NCBI GenBank assembly: GCA_017964005.1 | Contig: JAGCSR010000038.1 | Coordinates: 23,126 to 87,125 of the forward strand | Origin: Clostridiales bacterium | GTDB lineage: Bacteria; Bacillota; Clostridia; Saccharofermentanales; Saccharofermentanaceae | Length of the DNA stretch: 64,000 nucleotides | Direction: 5' to 3' | In this document: one piece after another, positions 50,407 through 59,096 of the stretch | Numbering within the stretch: position 1 is the stretch's first letter | Layout of the letters: the number at the start of each line of letters is the position of its first letter | Program-made: the position numbers and the translations under genes | The notes under the pieces: model-generated | The model's database searches: none | What the model saw: only the letters and a program-made list of their open reading frames with translations | Told to the model about the DNA's origin: nothing

Positions 50407-52914
50407 GTGAGGATCGTAAGAACAAAGAAGGCGAAGATATTGGCAGGGTGCGCTGCCGCGGCGGCAGTGGCAGCCGGCATGATCTTAGCTTCTGCCGCAG
50501 GCGCTTCGGAGGTTAATGCCGCGTCGCAGAAGATCAGGATAGATGCAGCCCATTTTCCGGACCCCGTGTTCAGGTCGGTGATCGCGAGCACCGTTCACGA
50601 CAAGAATCAGGACGGCTATATCGATCCGGATGAGATATTAACTTCCCGCAATATCCATTGTGAGAACATGGGTGTCAAGTCCATCAAGGGAGTTGAGTAC
50701 TTCACCGAACTTCGGGGACTTTGGATCAACGACAACAGCATCTCCGACATGGATATCAGCAACAACAAGGAGATCACGGGCGTTTGGTGTTCGGGCAATA
50801 AATTCACATCGCTGGATTTTTCCGGCAACCCGGAACTTGTGTGGGTATTCTGCTTCGACTGCAAGATCACTTCCATCAATGTCAGCAACAACCCCAAGCT
50901 CGCATTTCTTGAGATCAACACCAACCCCTTGAAGACTTTGGACGTGACCCATAACCCGGAGCTCGAGCACCTGACCTGCGGGTCCTGCGAACTTACGACA
51001 CTGGATCTCAGTAATAATCCCAAGCTCGCCCACCTGGACGCGTTCAGGAATCACTTCAAGAAACTTGACGTTACCCATAATCCCAAGATGAAGAGACTGG
51101 ATGTTTGGGACAACAAGGGACTCGGCAGCATCGATGTCAGCAAGTGCCCGGGTCTTCAGTACTACAACTGCGCAAATAACGGCGCGACAAATATCGACGT
51201 TACCCGTAACCCGGAGCTTACAAAACTCATCTGCAGTTATAACTCCATCAGTAAGCTCGATCTGTCCGGCAATCCCAAGCTGGTATATCTGGACTGCGCG
51301 ATCAACAACATCTCCAAACTCGACCTGTCACATAACTACTATCTGTACTTCCTCCAGGCATTCACCAATCCCTTCAAGACTTTGGATATCGGCTATAACC
51401 CCTTCCTCATCAAGACATATAAGGAAGGTGTAAAGCGCGCCGAGTACGATGTCTGCAAGGGACATTCCTGGACCATAGATTACGGCGGAGACACCTCCAC
51501 AGGCGGGGACAATATCTATTTCCTCTGCTTCGACGATGCGGTCAAGCTTTCAACTAAGCCCAAGTACAAAGAACCTGCCCGCACCCCGGGTCAGATGCCC
51601 GCCGGCGCTTCCGAATCTGATCTCATGACCCGCGAAGCCGTGGTACAGGCTCTCTACGAGATGGCAGGCAAGCCTTCTGTTGCCGGGCTTAAGTCCCGCT
51701 TTACCGATGTGGAGCCGGGCTCCTGGTACGAAAACGCGCTGCTCTGGGGCGAGAAGTATTCCATATGCATGGGCTTCCCTTATGTGTCCTCCGACACCTT
51801 CGGCACCGACGAATATATCGAGCGCCAGGACCTGATCTTCATGCTGATGAGATTCGCCGAATACATGAAGTACCAAAGGTCCATCGACTTCGGCCGCGCC
51901 GACGACTTCATCGACTACTTCGACGTGGACTACTACGCCTGGGAACCCGTAACCTGGGCTGCGACCTGGAACATAATGCAGGGCAAAGGCGATCCTGATG
52001 CCCCCAAAGAAGAGCGCCGCATCGCGCCCCACGACTATGCTACGCGAAAAGAATTCCAGGACATGTTTAACCGTATGCGGGAAGTCAACGGCCTTAAGAA
52101 TGCCAAGCTCAACATCCGGAAGAACAGCGGCAAAGCTGCACTCGACCTCACCTTCGGAAAGACATCCTCTTCCAATATCGTCTGCGGCAATACCATGAAG
52201 CTTAACGCAGTCCTGACAGGGTCTTCCGCCGCGGTCACTTGGACCTCTTCGGATCCTTCCGTCGCCACGGTCGATTCAACCGGCAAGGTTACCGCCAAGG
52301 CCGCAGGTTCCGTGACCATCACCGCATCCGCCGCCGGCAAGACTGCCAAGCTGACCCTGCAGGTTCAGTTCAAGGACGTAACGAACGCCAAAGACTTCTG
52401 GTACAAGCCGACCTACTCTCTAGCCAACACCGGAGTCGTCAAAGGCTACGACAAGCAGACCCTCTTTAAGCCCGCCAACAAGTGCACCCGCGCCCAGATG
52501 GTAACATTCATCTGGAGACTCATGGGTGAGCCTGCACCTAAGACTAAGACCTGCAAGTTCTCCGACGTCAAGAAGACGGACTACTTCTACAAAGCCTGCA
52601 TCTGGGGCAACGAGAACAAGATCGTGGAAGGTTATAAGAACGGTACCTTCGGCCCGCAGATAGTCTGCGCCCGCCGTCACGCGGTAACGTTCCTCTGGCG
52701 TCTGGCAGGACAGCCGAAGCCTTCTTCTTCGGCGAACAAGTTTTCCGACGTTAAGAAGAGCGACTACTTCTATACCGCCACCTTGTGGGCATCCGAGAAA
52801 GGCATCCTTGCAGGCTATTCCGACGGCACATTCCGCCCCAACGGCGACTGCCTGAGAAGACAGATGGTCACATTCTTATATAAGTACGATAAGTTTGTAA
52901 ACAACAGAGGATAA
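50407..52914 (+). CDS. SLH-anchored surface protein with leucine-rich-like repeats
   Basis: 835 residues from a GTG start. Signal peptide MRIVRTKKAKILAGCAAAA ... VNAAS. Residues of about 60-345 hold about a dozen tandem units of internalin style, with xLDVSNNPxLxxLxxxxN: CKITSINVSNNPKLAFLEI, TLDLSNNPKLAHLDAFRNHF, KLDLSGNPKLVYLDCAINNI. These form a curved solenoid surface suitable for protein binding. Residues of about 405-485 hold an additional SLH-like domain (FTDVEPGSWYENALLWGEKYSICMG). A Big_2 domain (about 580-655) precedes three SLH repeats (661-835). The likely role is surface adhesion. It shares its C-terminal cassette with the SLH proteins at 5271 and 32376. Confidence 0.87.
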   Translation: MRIVRTKKAKILAGCAAAAAVAAGMILASAAGASEVNAASQKIRIDAAHFPDPVFRSVIASTVHDKNQDGYIDPDEILTSRNIHCENMGVKSIKGVEYFTELRGLWINDNSISDMDISNNKEITGVWCSGNKFTSLDFSGNPELVWVFCFDCKITSINVSNNPKLAFLEINTNPLKTLDVTHNPELEHLTCGSCELTTLDLSNNPKLAHLDAFRNHFKKLDVTHNPKMKRLDVWDNKGLGSIDVSKCPGLQYYNCANNGATNIDVTRNPELTKLICSYNSISKLDLSGNPKLVYLDCAINNISKLDLSHNYYLYFLQAFTNPFKTLDIGYNPFLIKTYKEGVKRAEYDVCKGHSWTIDYGGDTSTGGDNIYFLCFDDAVKLSTKPKYKEPARTPGQMPAGASESDLMTREAVVQALYEMAGKPSVAGLKSRFTDVEPGSWYENALLWGEKYSICMGFPYVSSDTFGTDEYIERQDLIFMLMRFAEYMKYQRSIDFGRADDFIDYFDVDYYAWEPVTWAATWNIMQGKGDPDAPKEERRIAPHDYATRKEFQDMFNRMREVNGLKNAKLNIRKNSGKAALDLTFGKTSSSNIVCGNTMKLNAVLTGSSAAVTWTSSDPSVATVDSTGKVTAKAAGSVTITASAAGKTAKLTLQVQFKDVTNAKDFWYKPTYSLANTGVVKGYDKQTLFKPANKCTRAQMVTFIWRLMGEPAPKTKTCKFSDVKKTDYFYKACIWGNENKIVEGYKNGTFGPQIVCARRHAVTFLWRLAGQPKPSSSANKFSDVKKSDYFYTATLWASEKGILAGYSDGTFRPNGDCLRRQMVTFLYKYDKFVNNRG

Positions 52915-52926
52915 CTGTCCTAATAT

Positions 52927-53416
52927 GGCCTCTACTCACAAAAACACTCACAAAATCTCTTCAAAAAAGTGAGTAAAATTGTGAGTAACCGCTCTATACG
53001 GCCTCTACTCACAAAAACACTCACAAAATCTCTTCAAAAAAGTGAGTAAAATTGTGAGTAACCGCTCTATACGGTCTCTACTCACAAAAACACTCACAAA
53101 ATCTCTTCAAAAAAGTGAGTAAAATTGTGAGTAACCGCTCTATATGGTCTCTAGACACTAAATCATTCACTAAAACGCCCTCTAAAAGTGACTAATCCGG
53201 TGACTAATGGTCATCTGCTCACTCAACCACTCACTGAAAATCATTTTGAGTGAGCATTTCAGTGAATAAAGCTCCCAAACGGCCGTTTACTCACTCAACC
53301 ACTCACTGAAAATCATTTTGAGTGAGCATTTCAGTGAATAAAGCCCCCAAACGGCCGTTTACTCACTCGATTGCTCACGGAAAAACATTCTGAGTGAGCG
53401 TTTCAGTGAGCAGCAG
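52927..53416. repeat. Array of seven palindromic repeat units of about 73 bp
   Basis: Units start at about 52927, 53000, 53073, 53146, 53209, 53282 and 53354. Units 1-3 differ at only two bases (period 73). Unit 4 is diverged, and units 5-7 repeat with period 72. In every unit two CAC-containing words stand 12 bp apart (for example CAC at 53083 and 53095), followed by two inverted GTG-containing words 12 bp apart (53115 and 53127). The arms therefore form a two-step hairpin of 45-57 nt. The words change between units (ACTCAC/GTGAGT, CACTAAA/GTGACTAA, CTCACT/AGTGAG) but the layout is kept. The region 52915-53501 has no coding frame I can support. Confidence 0.9.
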
Positions 53417-53427
53417 CCTCCAAAACT

Positions 53428-53455
53428 TTGAACATCAAACAAACAGTGATATACT
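53428..53455 (+). promoter_or_regulatory. Promoter of the FAD oxidoreductase gene
   Basis: TTGAAC (53428-53433), a 16-bp spacer, TATACT (53450-53455). It begins directly after the seventh repeat unit and is 47 nt before the start. Confidence 0.65.
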
Positions 53456-53501
53456 TGCAGGAGTGCGCAATTGCACGAGTTTATTTAAGGGGAATACTCA
53501 A

Positions 53502-54992
53502 ATGAAGAAAGTTATCATTGTCGGAGCAGGGATCTCCGGAATGACCGCAGGCATTATCCTGCAGAACTCCGGCTTCCAAACAGAGATCTACGAGAAGAAT
53601 GCGGTACCGGGAGGAGAGCTCACCGGCTGGAAGCGCGACGGTGTCTATATCGACAACTGTATCGACTACCTTATGTGCAGTAAGAAGGGAAGTGCCATGA
53701 ACGAACTGTGGCACGAGATCGGGATGCTCGAAGAGGGCCTGCCCATGTACAGCAAGGATTACTTCTTCAAGTATGAGGGCCACGGCGGCCAGATCACTTT
53801 CTGGAGAGATAAGGAGAGGACCAAGAAGGAGATGCTGGAACTGTCCCCCGAGGACAAGGACGTGATTGAGAAGTTTTTCGAGAACGTGGTAAGGGCTGAG
53901 AGCATGATCATGCCGATCGATAAGCCCATGGATAAGATGGGCCCCAGAGACTTCATGAAGCTGGGCGATTTTGTCAAGAACGTTCCGGCGGCGCAGAAGG
54001 CTTACAAGGGCGTGAGCGTCAAGGACCTGGCAGACAGTTTTAAGAGTCCGGTGCTGAGGAGCGCGGTGCAGCTCATGCACCCTGAGGACACCCAGGCTTA
54101 TTCTTTCATCATGAGCTACGCGATGGTTACGTCCGGATCGGGCGATATCCCCGAGGGCGGATCTTTGGCGGCAGCAAGGAGGATCGCCAAGAGATATGAG
54201 GACAAGGGCGGCAAGATCCACCTGAATTCTCCGGTTAAGAACGTTAAGATCAACGGCAAGATCGCAGAGGGCATCGTCCTCGAAGACGGTACCGAAGTTA
54301 CCGCGGACTACGTTATCTGCGCATCTGACGCAAACCATACTTTCACAAAGCTCCTGCCGTCGAACCTTATGCCCAAGAAGCTCAAGGCCGAGTTCGACAA
54401 CAAGGATCACTTCTCGGTATTCAGTAAGTACCATGCGGCATTCCTGGTGGACGGCAAGACCGATCTTCCCAAGGATACGTCTTTCTGGGAATGCGACGGC
54501 ATCAATGTCTGGGGCGACAGGGTGATCAACGATGTCGGAGTTATCTGCTACGACTACGATCCCACATTCGCGCCCGAAGACAAGACAGTTCTTCAGATGA
54601 AGCTGTTCCAGTACACCGACGAGGTCGACAAGTGGTTTGCAATAGCAGACGATGAGGAGAAGTATGAAGCCAAGAAAGCCGAGATCGCCGATGCTATGGT
54701 CAAGATCATCGAAAAGCACTGCCCCGGCACCGAAGGCAAGATAAAGGTTCTCGACACCTGGACCCCCGTAACCTACGCCAAGAGGTTCAATGCCTACAGG
54801 GGCGCTTATATGGCTTTCGTTGCGGATAAGGACACCAAGACTGTTACGACACCCGGCGTTGTTAAGCCCCTTAAGAACGTGTTCCTCGCAGGCCAGTGGC
54901 TCATGGGTTCCGGCGGACTTCCCCCGGCAACAGCTCAGGGCAAGTATGCCGCCTGGAGGATATGCAAGAAGGAAGGCGTCGAGTGCAAGTAA
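53502..54992 (+). CDS. Phytoene-desaturase-like FAD-dependent oxidoreductase
   Basis: 496 residues. The N-terminal dinucleotide-binding motif is VIIVGAGISGMTAGIIL followed by EIYEKNAVPGGELTGW, as in the CrtI/phytoene dehydrogenase and related FAD oxidoreductases. A second flavin-contacting stretch lies near GIVLEDGTEVTADYVICASD, and the C-terminus has VFLAGQWLMGSGGLPPATAQGKYAA. Related clostridial 'phytoene desaturase' genes have no proven carotenoid role, so the substrate is unknown. ATG 53502 is used because AAGGGGA is 9 nt upstream. Palindromic arrays lie on both sides of the gene. Confidence 0.87.
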   Translation: MKKVIIVGAGISGMTAGIILQNSGFQTEIYEKNAVPGGELTGWKRDGVYIDNCIDYLMCSKKGSAMNELWHEIGMLEEGLPMYSKDYFFKYEGHGGQITFWRDKERTKKEMLELSPEDKDVIEKFFENVVRAESMIMPIDKPMDKMGPRDFMKLGDFVKNVPAAQKAYKGVSVKDLADSFKSPVLRSAVQLMHPEDTQAYSFIMSYAMVTSGSGDIPEGGSLAAARRIAKRYEDKGGKIHLNSPVKNVKINGKIAEGIVLEDGTEVTADYVICASDANHTFTKLLPSNLMPKKLKAEFDNKDHFSVFSKYHAAFLVDGKTDLPKDTSFWECDGINVWGDRVINDVGVICYDYDPTFAPEDKTVLQMKLFQYTDEVDKWFAIADDEEKYEAKKAEIADAMVKIIEKHCPGTEGKIKVLDTWTPVTYAKRFNAYRGAYMAFVADKDTKTVTTPGVVKPLKNVFLAGQWLMGSGGLPPATAQGKYAAWRICKKEGVECK

Positions 54993-55020
54993 GTCTGCGC
55001 AAATGACAAAACAAAACGAT

Positions 55021-55049
55021 GGGGCTGTCTCACAGGATGAGGCAGCCCC
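55021..55049 (+). terminator. Terminator of the FAD oxidoreductase gene (GGGGCTG/CAGCCCC type)
   Basis: GGGGCTGTCTCA pairs with TGAGGCAGCCCC (one G-T pair), followed by ATATGTTTTCT. Confidence 0.8.
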
Positions 55050-55058
55050 ATATGTTTT

Positions 55059-55145
55059 CTGACTAAACACTTAATATGTGACCATTTAGTCAGTAAATTT
55101 CCCGGATTTTCTGACTAAACCTCTCAATAAGCCCCGTTTAGTCAG
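55059..55145. repeat. Two-unit palindrome array downstream of the FAD oxidoreductase gene
   Basis: CTGACTAAAC at 55059-55068 pairs with TTTAGTCAG at 55085-55093. CTGACTAAAC at 55111-55120 pairs with GTTTAGTCAG at 55136-55145. The period is 52 bp. The core TGACTAA also occurs in unit 4 of the upstream array. It lies between the terminators of the two flanking genes. Confidence 0.8.
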
Positions 55146-55147
55146 AA

Positions 55148-55179
55148 AAAGACTGCCCCGGATTCCCGAGACAGTCTTT
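55148..55179 (-). terminator. Terminator of the HerA-like ATPase gene (minus strand)
   Basis: On the minus strand AAAGACTG pairs with CAGTCTTT, followed by TTTTT. It is 34 nt after the gene's stop. Confidence 0.75.
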
Positions 55180-55212
55180 GCGGAAACAATTGATATCAAG
55201 TGCCTGTAAATA

Positions 55213-56826
55213 TCAGAGCTGAGGCGTCTCGTTGAACTGGGTCCTTGCGCTCTTGTTGACATGGATGAACATGTTGTGCAGGAGGTTGACGGACGTCAGG
55301 ATGACTTCGCCCTGATTGAGCTTTCTTACGTGCTTGATCGCGTAATCGTCCAGGTGGCTTTCGACCGCGCGGATCTCATCGTTGAGCATGAGCCTGTGGA
55401 TGAGGATCGTACCGATCTGACCGAAGAGGATAGGGGATACGTCCTTAGGGTTCTGGGTCGTAAGATACAGGAAGATACCCTTCTTACGTCCTTCTCTTGC
55501 CAGAAGTGTAAGACCGCCGTGGAACTCCTTGTCAGAGTATCTGGACTTGGCGTATCTGTGTACCTCGTCGATGAAGAAGACGAAGGGGTAGATATCCTCG
55601 CGGGAGATTACGAAGTTGGATACGAGGTCGATGACCATGCCGCCGATACCTTCCGAAGCACCGAGGGAAGATGTGTCGATATAAAGACTCTCTTCGGGTG
55701 TGTGCAGGAACTCGTCGATGACATCGAGGAGGTTGAACATGGAAGGGTCGTTGGAGAAGAAGGACAGGAACCTGGTGTTGGTCATCTGGTACTGGATCTT
55801 CTGGATGAGGGAGGCATTGGTGTTGGCCTTGAGCGTATCGTAACGGTACTGGAAGTTGTAGTCGTTGTCCCTGTCAGGCTCGCAGACGGATTCCGCCTGG
55901 ATCTGCTCGGGAAGCAGCTCGATGTTGAAGTCCGTGTCGTCCTTGCCGACGGTAACGAGGTTCTCCTGAACCTGGTCGATGTCCTGACCGATCTTGGTGT
56001 ACCAGGAATCGGATCCGATCTTCTTCATGTAACGCAGGGATGTGATGGCCTCAGCGAGGACCGCGCCCTGGCTGGAGTTCTCTGTCTCGAAAAGCTTCTC
56101 CCACTGCTCCATCGTGATCTTGCCGGGGGAGACTGTGGTATCGACACCGAGGGTGAGCTTTCTGATCTCATCGTCGTTGAACGCGTTGCGGTACTCGCCG
56201 GTAGGGTCGATTATGAGAGCCTTGCGCCTTGTGGATACGACGCGGTCGAGGATGGCAAGAGCCGTGGTGGACTTACCGGAGTTGGTGGCGCCGACGCACA
56301 TCAGGTGACGGTTGAACAGGGTGCTGGGTTTGAGCGTAACGTCAGCCTGGGATCTGTTGAGATATGTCGCGAAAGAAGGGAGAGCCTCTTCGTTGTCGCC
56401 TGTAAATTCCAGGGACTGCAGGAAGAGCTTATAGATGTAGTCTGTTGCAAGATAGACCTTGTCGGTGATGCCGAGGGTCTTAAAGCCCGCCAGCTCGAAC
56501 TTGCGGGAGTCGGGTGACATGATGGCGATGGTGTCTATGCAGATCTCCTGGTAGTCGTTGGGTCTGTCTTCGGCACCAACCTCGAAAATACTCTTTCTGG
56601 AAGCTTTGTTCTCGAAAACCTCTCCTAAGAACAAGCCCACTACCGATTCGACCAGAACGAAGTAGTTAATGGTGTTGGGCAGGAAGGAGCTGTTGAACTT
56701 GCTGCGGTCGGACATAAGAGTGAAGTTGTCGATCTGCGCGATGGAGTTGCTCCTGTAAACCTGCGTAACTTTGCCGATATAGTAATCCTGAGGGTTCTTG
56801 CCCTCATAAAGTTCTTCCAGTGTCAT
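55213..56826 (-). CDS. HerA-like ATPase (DUF87 / FtsK-HerA superfamily)
   Basis: 537 residues. A small N-terminal beta-barrel (VTQVYRSNSIAQIDNFTLMSD) as in HerA 'HAS barrel' domains precedes the RecA-like ATPase core: Walker A GATNSGKST at about residues 178-187 (LMCVGATNSGKSTTALAILD), IIDPTGEYRNAF, Walker B YPFVFFIDEVHRY, and sensor region GIFLYLTTQNPKDVSPILFGQ followed by IHRLML. The C-terminal arm VRKLNQGEVILTSVNL matches HerA. Such ATPases form hexameric DNA translocases with NurA or act with SIR2 or other nucleases in phage defence. No nuclease gene is next to it, and the gene is single. Confidence 0.87.
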   Translation of the reverse strand: MTLEELYEGKNPQDYYIGKVTQVYRSNSIAQIDNFTLMSDRSKFNSSFLPNTINYFVLVESVVGLFLGEVFENKASRKSIFEVGAEDRPNDYQEICIDTIAIMSPDSRKFELAGFKTLGITDKVYLATDYIYKLFLQSLEFTGDNEEALPSFATYLNRSQADVTLKPSTLFNRHLMCVGATNSGKSTTALAILDRVVSTRRKALIIDPTGEYRNAFNDDEIRKLTLGVDTTVSPGKITMEQWEKLFETENSSQGAVLAEAITSLRYMKKIGSDSWYTKIGQDIDQVQENLVTVGKDDTDFNIELLPEQIQAESVCEPDRDNDYNFQYRYDTLKANTNASLIQKIQYQMTNTRFLSFFSNDPSMFNLLDVIDEFLHTPEESLYIDTSSLGASEGIGGMVIDLVSNFVISREDIYPFVFFIDEVHRYAKSRYSDKEFHGGLTLLAREGRKKGIFLYLTTQNPKDVSPILFGQIGTILIHRLMLNDEIRAVESHLDDYAIKHVRKLNQGEVILTSVNLLHNMFIHVNKSARTQFNETPQL

Positions 56827-56934
56827 ATAGATCCTCCGTGAAAATTAGTCGTATGAATATTATATGCCGTCAGGAACAGGAATGGGGAACTTTTTGCAGA
56901 TACATCGAAATATTTTTATACAGCCGATCCCGTG

Positions 56935-56940
56935 TATAAT
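56935..56940 (+). promoter_or_regulatory. -10 element of the GH95 gene
   Basis: TATAAT preceded by GTG, 27 nt before the start at 56967. Confidence 0.5.
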
Positions 56941-56966
56941 ATCCTTATACATTCGAAGAGGTTGAT

Positions 56967-59084
56967 ATGGACGGCAATATCCTGAGTTTTACAAGTCCCG
57001 CGTCCGACTGGAACGAAGCATTCCCCGTAGGGTGCGGCAGGCTGGGCGCTATGGTATTCGGAGGGGTGGGAACGGAACTCCTCCAGCTTAACGAGGACAG
57101 CGTCTGGTACGGCGGTCCCAAGGACCGCATCAATCTGTCCGCCAAAGATGCCATCCCAAAGATCCGCAAAGCCATAGACGAGGGAAGGATAACAGAGGCC
57201 CAGGACCTTTGCGCCCTGGCACTGTCAGGGATCCCTGACACCCAGAGCCACTATGAGCCTCTCTGTAACCTGTATATACTTTTCGATCATGAGACCGACG
57301 ATACGGAAGAATACAGAAGGGAACTGGATCTTGAAGAATCCGGGGTCCGGATCACATATAAGAAGGACGGCGCGGTCTTCAGAAGATCCGTTATCGCGAG
57401 CTTTCCTGATAAAGTGATAGCCACAGATCTGGGGTGCGATAAGCCGGGGAGGATATCTTTCAGGACCCAGATTGCCAGAGGCAACATCACCTGGGATATG
57501 CGCCCCTATAAGACTCAGATTTACAGGAACCCCGGATATAACAGCTGTGTGGATTCCATAGAGAATACCGGAGGTAATGTGACGGTCCTGACCGGAAGAT
57601 GCGGCGGGTCCGGATCTTCAGAGTTTGCCTGCGGTATCAAGGTGATCTGCAAAGGCGGCTCAGTATCTTCCGTAGGGAGCAGTATCGTTGTGGAAGGCGC
57701 AGACGAGGCGCAGATCCTCATAGCCGCGACCTCGGAATTCTATGAGAGCGATATAAGAGGGTATCTGGATAAGACTTTGGAAGATGCCGCAGCAAAAGGT
57801 TTCCGGAAGATACAAGAAGACCACAGAGCAGATTACAAATGGCTATACGGCAGGACATCCCTTACTCTTCCGGAAGGACAGCAGGATGTCGTACGGATGT
57901 TCAACTTCGGCAAGTACCTTACGATCAGCGGAAGCCGCCCGGGGTCCCAGCCCCTCAATCTTCAGGGGATCTGGAACAAGGATACCGATCCTGCCTGGGG
58001 GTCCAAGTACACCATCAATATCAATACCGAGATGAACTACTGGCCCTGTGAAGCACTGGACCTTCCCGAGTGTCATCTGCCTCTGATGGACCTTATCGAA
58101 CGCATGAAGCCCAGGGGGCAGGAAGTTGCCCGAAGGATGTACGGGGCAAGAGGGTTTGCTGCACACCATAACACCGACCTGTTCGGAGACTGCGCGCCCC
58201 AGGATACATGCCTTTCTTCGACCTACTGGGTATTGGGCGCCGCGTGGCTCTGCCTTCATATATGGGAACATTACCGTTACACAGGGGACGTTGCATTCCT
58301 CTCAGAGCACTTCGATACCATGGTGGAAGCCGCGGTCTTCATCGTAGATTACAAGATCTTGGACAACGGGTATCTTGCGCTGTCGCCGACACTGTCTCCC
58401 GAGAATGAATATGTGCTTGAGAACGGTGAGACGGGATGCGTCTGCAAGGGCGCTTCGATGGACGATCAGATAATCGGAGAACTTTTCGGAGCGGTCCTTA
58501 AAGCAGAAGATATCTTAAAGACCGGAAGATCCGAGATAGAAGAGATAAGGGAGGCGATGAACCTCATAAAGCCGGTAACCATAGGAAGCGACGGCAGGAT
58601 CTTAGAATGGCACGAAGAATATGAAGAGAAAGATCCCGGACACAGACACATATCACATCTGTTCGGACTCTTCCCCGGCACTTCGATACAAGGTGAGGAA
58701 CTTATTGCCGCGGCAACCGAAACTCTCGCCAAGCGCCTTGAGTCCGGAAGCGGCCACACCGGCTGGAGCAGGGCATGGATAATCAATCTCTATGCGGCGG
58801 CAGGACAGGGGGAAGAAGCATATAAGCACTTAAGGCTCCTGATGAGTAACTCCCTTCTTCCGAACCTTCTGGATAACCACCCGCCCTTCCAGATCGACGG
58901 CAACTTCGGTCTTGTATCCGGCATCATCAGGATGATCCTGGGAAGAGAAGGCGAGTGCCTCCCGGCACTTCCCGCAGCATGGAAGTCCGGCTCGGTAAGA
59001 GGCTTAAAGCTCCCCGGCGGAGATAAGATAGACCTTGTCTGGGAAGACGGCAAGGTGGTATCCGAACACATATATCACGGATGA
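56967..59084 (+). CDS. Glycoside hydrolase family 95, alpha-L-fucosidase-like
   Basis: 705 residues, close to the usual GH95 length. The N-terminal domain has SPASDWNEAFPVGCGRLGAMVFGGVGTELLQLNEDSVWYGG. The catalytic (alpha/alpha)6 region has YTININTEMNYWPCEALDLPECHLPLMDLI, HHNTDLFGDCAPQD, SPENEY, and DNHPPFQIDGNFG, the residue sets that define the family. These enzymes invert the linkage of alpha-1,2-linked L-fucose (some act on L-galactose). There is no signal peptide, so it should act in the cytoplasm on imported oligosaccharides. It is divergent from the HerA gene and converges on the MATE gene, so it is a single-gene unit. Confidence 0.92.
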   Translation: MDGNILSFTSPASDWNEAFPVGCGRLGAMVFGGVGTELLQLNEDSVWYGGPKDRINLSAKDAIPKIRKAIDEGRITEAQDLCALALSGIPDTQSHYEPLCNLYILFDHETDDTEEYRRELDLEESGVRITYKKDGAVFRRSVIASFPDKVIATDLGCDKPGRISFRTQIARGNITWDMRPYKTQIYRNPGYNSCVDSIENTGGNVTVLTGRCGGSGSSEFACGIKVICKGGSVSSVGSSIVVEGADEAQILIAATSEFYESDIRGYLDKTLEDAAAKGFRKIQEDHRADYKWLYGRTSLTLPEGQQDVVRMFNFGKYLTISGSRPGSQPLNLQGIWNKDTDPAWGSKYTININTEMNYWPCEALDLPECHLPLMDLIERMKPRGQEVARRMYGARGFAAHHNTDLFGDCAPQDTCLSSTYWVLGAAWLCLHIWEHYRYTGDVAFLSEHFDTMVEAAVFIVDYKILDNGYLALSPTLSPENEYVLENGETGCVCKGASMDDQIIGELFGAVLKAEDILKTGRSEIEEIREAMNLIKPVTIGSDGRILEWHEEYEEKDPGHRHISHLFGLFPGTSIQGEELIAAATETLAKRLESGSGHTGWSRAWIINLYAAAGQGEEAYKHLRLLMSNSLLPNLLDNHPPFQIDGNFGLVSGIIRMILGREGECLPALPAAWKSGSVRGLKLPGGDKIDLVWEDGKVVSEHIYHG

Positions 59085-59096
59085 AGTTAAGAGAAC

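Noticed and set aside
52927..53416. CRISPR array
   Set aside because: Repeats are contiguous and palindromic over the whole unit with no variable spacers of constant length, and no cas genes are in the window.
53481..55070. Long open frame on the minus strand opposite the FAD oxidoreductase gene
   Set aside because: It mirrors the real gene's codons, and the plus-strand protein has the GAGISG motif and a proper promoter and ribosome site.
55261..56517. Plus-strand frame of 418 codons opposite the HerA-like gene
   Set aside because: Valine/glutamate-rich translation typical of an antisense shadow; the minus-strand product has Walker motifs.
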